From the NCBI GenBank assembly GCA_964020155.1, contig OZ026569.1, forward strand, positions 2,005,471 to 2,069,470: 64,000 nucleotides of DNA, in the 5' to 3' direction. A program made the position numbers and the translations under genes. The notes beneath the pieces were generated by a model, which ran no database searches, was not told the DNA's origin, and saw only the letters and a list, made by a program, of their open reading frames with translations. Below, in pieces: positions 60,701-64,000 of this stretch; positions within the stretch are counted from its first letter, which is position 1; each line of letters begins with the position of its first letter. The stretch comes from Chondrilla cf. caribensis. Lineage: Eukaryota > Porifera > Demospongiae > Chondrillida > Chondrillidae.

Positions 60701-63486
60701 ACATACCTTTGGAGCCACGAATTGGACTGGGGAAGTGTAGTCAGGGCAGTCAGAATTTCGAAGACTGGTAGGTGTTGACACGTGAATGTCGTAATGTGTC
60801 ACATATTCATACTCTGTCAAAATAACCACAGTATTAATTAACCACTCTTTTGATATAAAGTATGTACAAAAGTGCAGTCCTACCTGGTGGGGGTTCCCAA
60901 TTAAGCTCAATTTTAACCACCTTGTACCGTCTTCGCTCTTCATCATCTCTCAATTTATAGGTCAAACCAGTAACTGCTGTTGGATAAACAACACCTATGT
61001 AGTGGAGGACATAAGAGCAAAATAGTCACAATGGATACTGTAGAACATTTACAAATGTCTACAGAATACTTCATCATTAAACTGTTCACATACATGTGTA
61101 TTCACACATGTATGTATGTAAGTAAACTGTAGTACAACTTTGCTAGTACAGTAAGTACCCTGATTGGTACATTTTCCCCAGGTTAATACCTCAACTCCAT
61201 TCAGTCCCTTCACAACTATGTATGTCTTCAGTTGGGTACCATATTGCAAGCCTTATCATAGGTACATAAATGACTTGTTGGATTGTAACTTACATTAGAA
61301 GTACACAATTCTGTAGCAGTACTATGACTGTATTCAATGCAAGCTGTTAAAGCATATCATACATAAATAAAGTACATACCTCCACCACATATTTTGCCAG
61401 AAGGAGAATAATCTGAAATTCCATAGCGATTAGCAACTGCAAATGAAATGTTGACACTTTTGCAGTGAAACTCTGTTTTCGTAGGAACATTGTCTTGTGG
61501 TAAAGTTGACAACTAAGCAAGAAGACAAAACACAATTACGATATGCACATGGTAGGCACATAGCTTGATCATTCATCAACTCACCATATACGTGTAATGA
61601 TTCGAATTATTCAAGCTCATATGAATCACAAATGAGTTTAAATAACCAGGATATACTTCAGCAATTGTCTTCACAGGATCAGTTGGTACTGAAGGTTGAG
61701 TATTATTTAAGTTCAGATGTATAACTGGAAATCTTTTACCAGATGAAAATTTAGCAGCCATTGGAGCACTGATAGGATGATTGGGCAAGGGTCCTAAAAC
61801 AAAAAGAACATTTGTATGTCAATAATACTGTTAGGATGGAATATCCCAATATTTACGTACTGACCATTCCCTGTATCATTCTGGAGTTGATCGTACACAG
61901 TACATCCGAGCAAACAGCCATCCAGAGGTTGTTTACCACACGTTTTAGCACAATTAGCACCTCCAAATTGTGTACATCCAATAGTACAACCATGTAGCTG
62001 AAAATGCCAATAATAAGATGTAAAGTATGTACATAACACAGAATACACAATCGCCATATACAGTTGAAAATAATTACTACAGCTCTGTATGTATACATAT
62101 GTATGTATCTCACCAATGGTGTAAGTAAAATCAAATACAGAACACCACACACAATTAACAACATGTACGTATGTACAAGTACCCGCATACAAATAGTACC
62201 TTGGGAACTTTAGTAATGTCGGAATAAGCACTTGGCCAGGATAGTACAACTGAACTCATCTACAAAATTAGAAATCATTAATTGATATTCTGAGTAAAGC
62301 ACATGTAATACATATAAGTATGAACTTGAAATCATATTAAAAAATGTAAAATAGTACACGGACAGAACACAACACAACTCACACACATGTATATAAAAAC
62401 ATATCATATAAATACACACTGCATATTAAGCCTCACCTGAGCAATACTTGAGGAGACATTTACTTGTTTCTAAGGAAGTAGTCAAGTACATTAGATTACA
62501 GTAATGCAATAAGGTGTATCCTCGAGGTTCACTTTAATGTTCACATAATTACATTACGATATTGTATTAGTGGCAATTAAACTGATTAATGGTTGTTTTG
62601 TAGACAAATGTCATTAATTATTTACTAACAACATCTAACTCTAACTGAATTAGCAAGTTTTATATTCAGTAATTTGTCAAAATCATAGTGTTTGCATGTA
62701 ATCTGTACACACATAGAATGTATGCATTCATATACAAATACTGTAAGCATGCTGTATACAGTCATCTGCATGCAGCTATGGTTGAACATGCACAAGGAGA
62801 CAATAAGTTGAATATTCACCATTTAGAGAAACCCATCATTAATACTGAAAGTGTATATATTATGTACATGTACTCTTACTGTACATGGTGCTTCTGGGAA
62901 CAATAGCAGGCTAAGAGCTATTCAAAAAGGTGTAAATTTGACCTACAACTCGTTTCAACAATAACTGTGAATAAGCATTTCACACAGTTTGGTGTATACT
63001 GTTTCCCTGATTCCTTCAGCAAATGAAACAATTTCATTTGCATTACCGTACACATTTCATACCAGTATGAACTACGTACTAAATAATATATATATATATA
63101 TATATTTATTCATACAATAAACACAAATTCATAATATGCATACAGAAACACTACAGGTACTATAGTAGACTGCTCTGAACAAGGAGACAAGTAAAGACAA
63201 ATAAAAAGAACTTCATTAAGCACAAACAACACATTTACTAGTGTTCATGACCAACAAAAGTATATTACATACGTACATAAAAAGTTCCAGCCAACAAAAT
63301 TAAACTTACGAATTCGAGACATCCGACATAACATCTAGTAAGGTTTTGAGCTATTCCTTCAGAGAACACTGGACGTCGTTTGCTATAAAGTGGAGTGCAA
63401 GTAGAAAAGTCACAAGGACTCTTGACGCTGCTGATTGGCTTCAGAAACAAGCAACTGAGAAACCAAATGCAAGCTGTCAGTTTCAT
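54711..63486 (-). CDS. receptor tyrosine kinase C (Sev/ROS-like Cys region, FN3, kinase)
   Basis: Third RTK of the cluster; 24 exons with consistent phases, 1088 aa: 63310-63486, 62437-62469, 62200-62259, 61865-61997, 61585-61793, 61380-61512, 60884-60994, 60707-60813, 59982-60071, 59840-59924, 59509-59723, 59359-59442, 59210-59291, 58962-59140, 58111-58173, 56999-57074, 56785-56921, 56473-56707, 56164-56351, 56045-56083, 55727-55915, 55278-55483, 55061-55207, 54711-54999. The signal peptide begins [15 protein letters not shown]. The cysteine block [19 protein letters not shown] plus DGCLLGC resembles the N-terminus of ROS1/Sevenless. FN3-like modules include [18 protein letters not shown]. 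Membrane span near 619-647. The juxtamembrane [10 protein letters not shown] leads into [12 protein letters not shown], as in FGFR/VEGFR-type kinases. Lysine [22 protein letters not shown] with one activation-loop tyrosine, WMALE. C-terminal YVDL and YYQM (YxxM). The short exon 56045-56083 has a weak acceptor and is the least certain. Confidence 0.9.
57920..58045. mobile_element. pogo/Tigger-type MITE, second copy
   Basis: CAGTGAACTTTCTC at the left and GAGAGGGTCCACTG at the right, each next to TA. Same family as 13051-13219 but more diverged and shorter. It lies in an RTK-C intron. Confidence 0.7.
58261..58672. mobile_element. Penelope-like terminal repeats with hammerhead motifs
   Basis: 58261-58359 and about 58544-58672 are inverted copies around a 185-bp centre. 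Each arm contains a hammerhead-type core: CTGAAGA, a stem of ACCC-ACA-GGGT, then GAAAYGTCC (58568-58598 plus; about 58301-58333 minus). This is the arrangement known from terminal repeats of Penelope-like elements. No protein-coding part remains. It lies in the RTK-C intron between exons 58962 and 58173. Confidence 0.75.
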
Positions 63487-64000
63487 AGCTTCTCTGCTGG
63501 TGCTTTTGAGCTTACTAACTGGAAAATCTGACAAGGTCTTAAACATGCACCATTTATAGTGTAACGTTCTATTACATCATCGGACCCCACCTGGTATACT
63601 GAAGTGTCCCAGCATGAGTATCACTAACCTTGTTACCAACCCAATAGTGGTATGGGATTACTTCACAAAGTCAATAATAATTCAATTCATTATTATCACT
63701 AGTATTAATTAAATTACATTGATAAAAGAAAGTGTGAATAATCTAATAACTGATCTCTTAAAATACAAAACAAGAACAACAGTACAATGATCAGTGTCTT
63801 CGGAGCCAAAACACACTACAACACAATCAACAATTAAGATGACGACAAGCAGTCTAGGATCAAAACAGTCAGTCATATCCATGCACACAGTGTGACCATG
63901 CTTGCCAAGGTGTAGTGCTGTGTACAATTAACCACATTAGCACTCAATTATGAATAGCACCACACAGCGTACATCAGATGACCTCTCAGACTAAGGCTAA
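63487..64000. other. RTK-C 5' flank
   Basis: Region upstream of the RTK-C start codon to the window edge. It must hold its promoter. No further exon is recognised. Confidence 0.5.

Noticed and set aside
1..64000. CRISPR arrays, operons or other prokaryotic features.
   Set aside because: Regular repeats are mini- and microsatellites, genes have spliceosomal introns, and no prokaryotic gene order is seen.

Overview
The window is animal nuclear DNA: AT-rich, with short coding exons (33-300 bp) joined by GT-AG introns and long intergenic spacers full of retroelements and small inverted-repeat transposons. Three conserved housekeeping genes can be recognised: V-ATPase subunit a, YIPF3, and part of LRPAP1/RAP. 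They sit beside a tandem array of receptor tyrosine kinases (RTKs) that do not fall into a standard vertebrate class. Animal-only families plus lineage-specific RTK expansion, known in sponges, make a demosponge the best guess. This is inference from gene content; no ribosomal or mitochondrial marker is present.

Layout. 0.5-1.2 kb: 3' tail of a LINE. 1.6-9.9 kb, minus strand: complete 22-exon V-ATPase subunit a gene (872 aa in my model). 10.1-11.5 kb, minus: one or two terminal exons of unassigned genes, one DEP-like. 11.8-14.2 kb: repeat-dense spacer with a degenerate telomere-like array, palindromes, a pogo-type MITE and a foldback element. 14.35-17.5 kb, plus: YIPF3 without its N-terminal exon(s), with a Penelope-like insertion in the last intron. 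18.7-21.7 kb, minus: broken non-LTR retrotransposon with a restriction-like endonuclease. 22.0-32.9 kb, minus: RTK-A. 33.8-36.0 kb: nested retroelements and a 9-bp minisatellite. 36.2-37.6 kb, plus: central exons of LRPAP1 only. 38.0-52.7 kb, minus: RTK-B, a tandem duplicate of RTK-A. 54.7-63.5 kb, minus: RTK-C, a more distant paralogue.

I could assemble all three RTK genes with intron phases that agree at every junction: about 963 aa for A (21 exons), 966-969 aa for B (21 exons) and 1088 aa for C (24 exons). Each has a signal peptide, a cysteine-rich N-terminus, fibronectin-III-like modules, one membrane span and a kinase domain with all catalytic residues, interrupted by a kinase insert. 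All three end in YxxM motifs, the known binding site for PI3-kinase SH2 domains. A and B are a recent duplication whose 3' kinase end looks homogenised. The junction between them carries an orphan RAP fragment and stacked repeats. RAP is a chaperone for LDL-receptor-family proteins, V-ATPase a is a proton-pump subunit and YIPF3 is a Golgi protein. I see no functional link between these and the RTKs beyond proximity.
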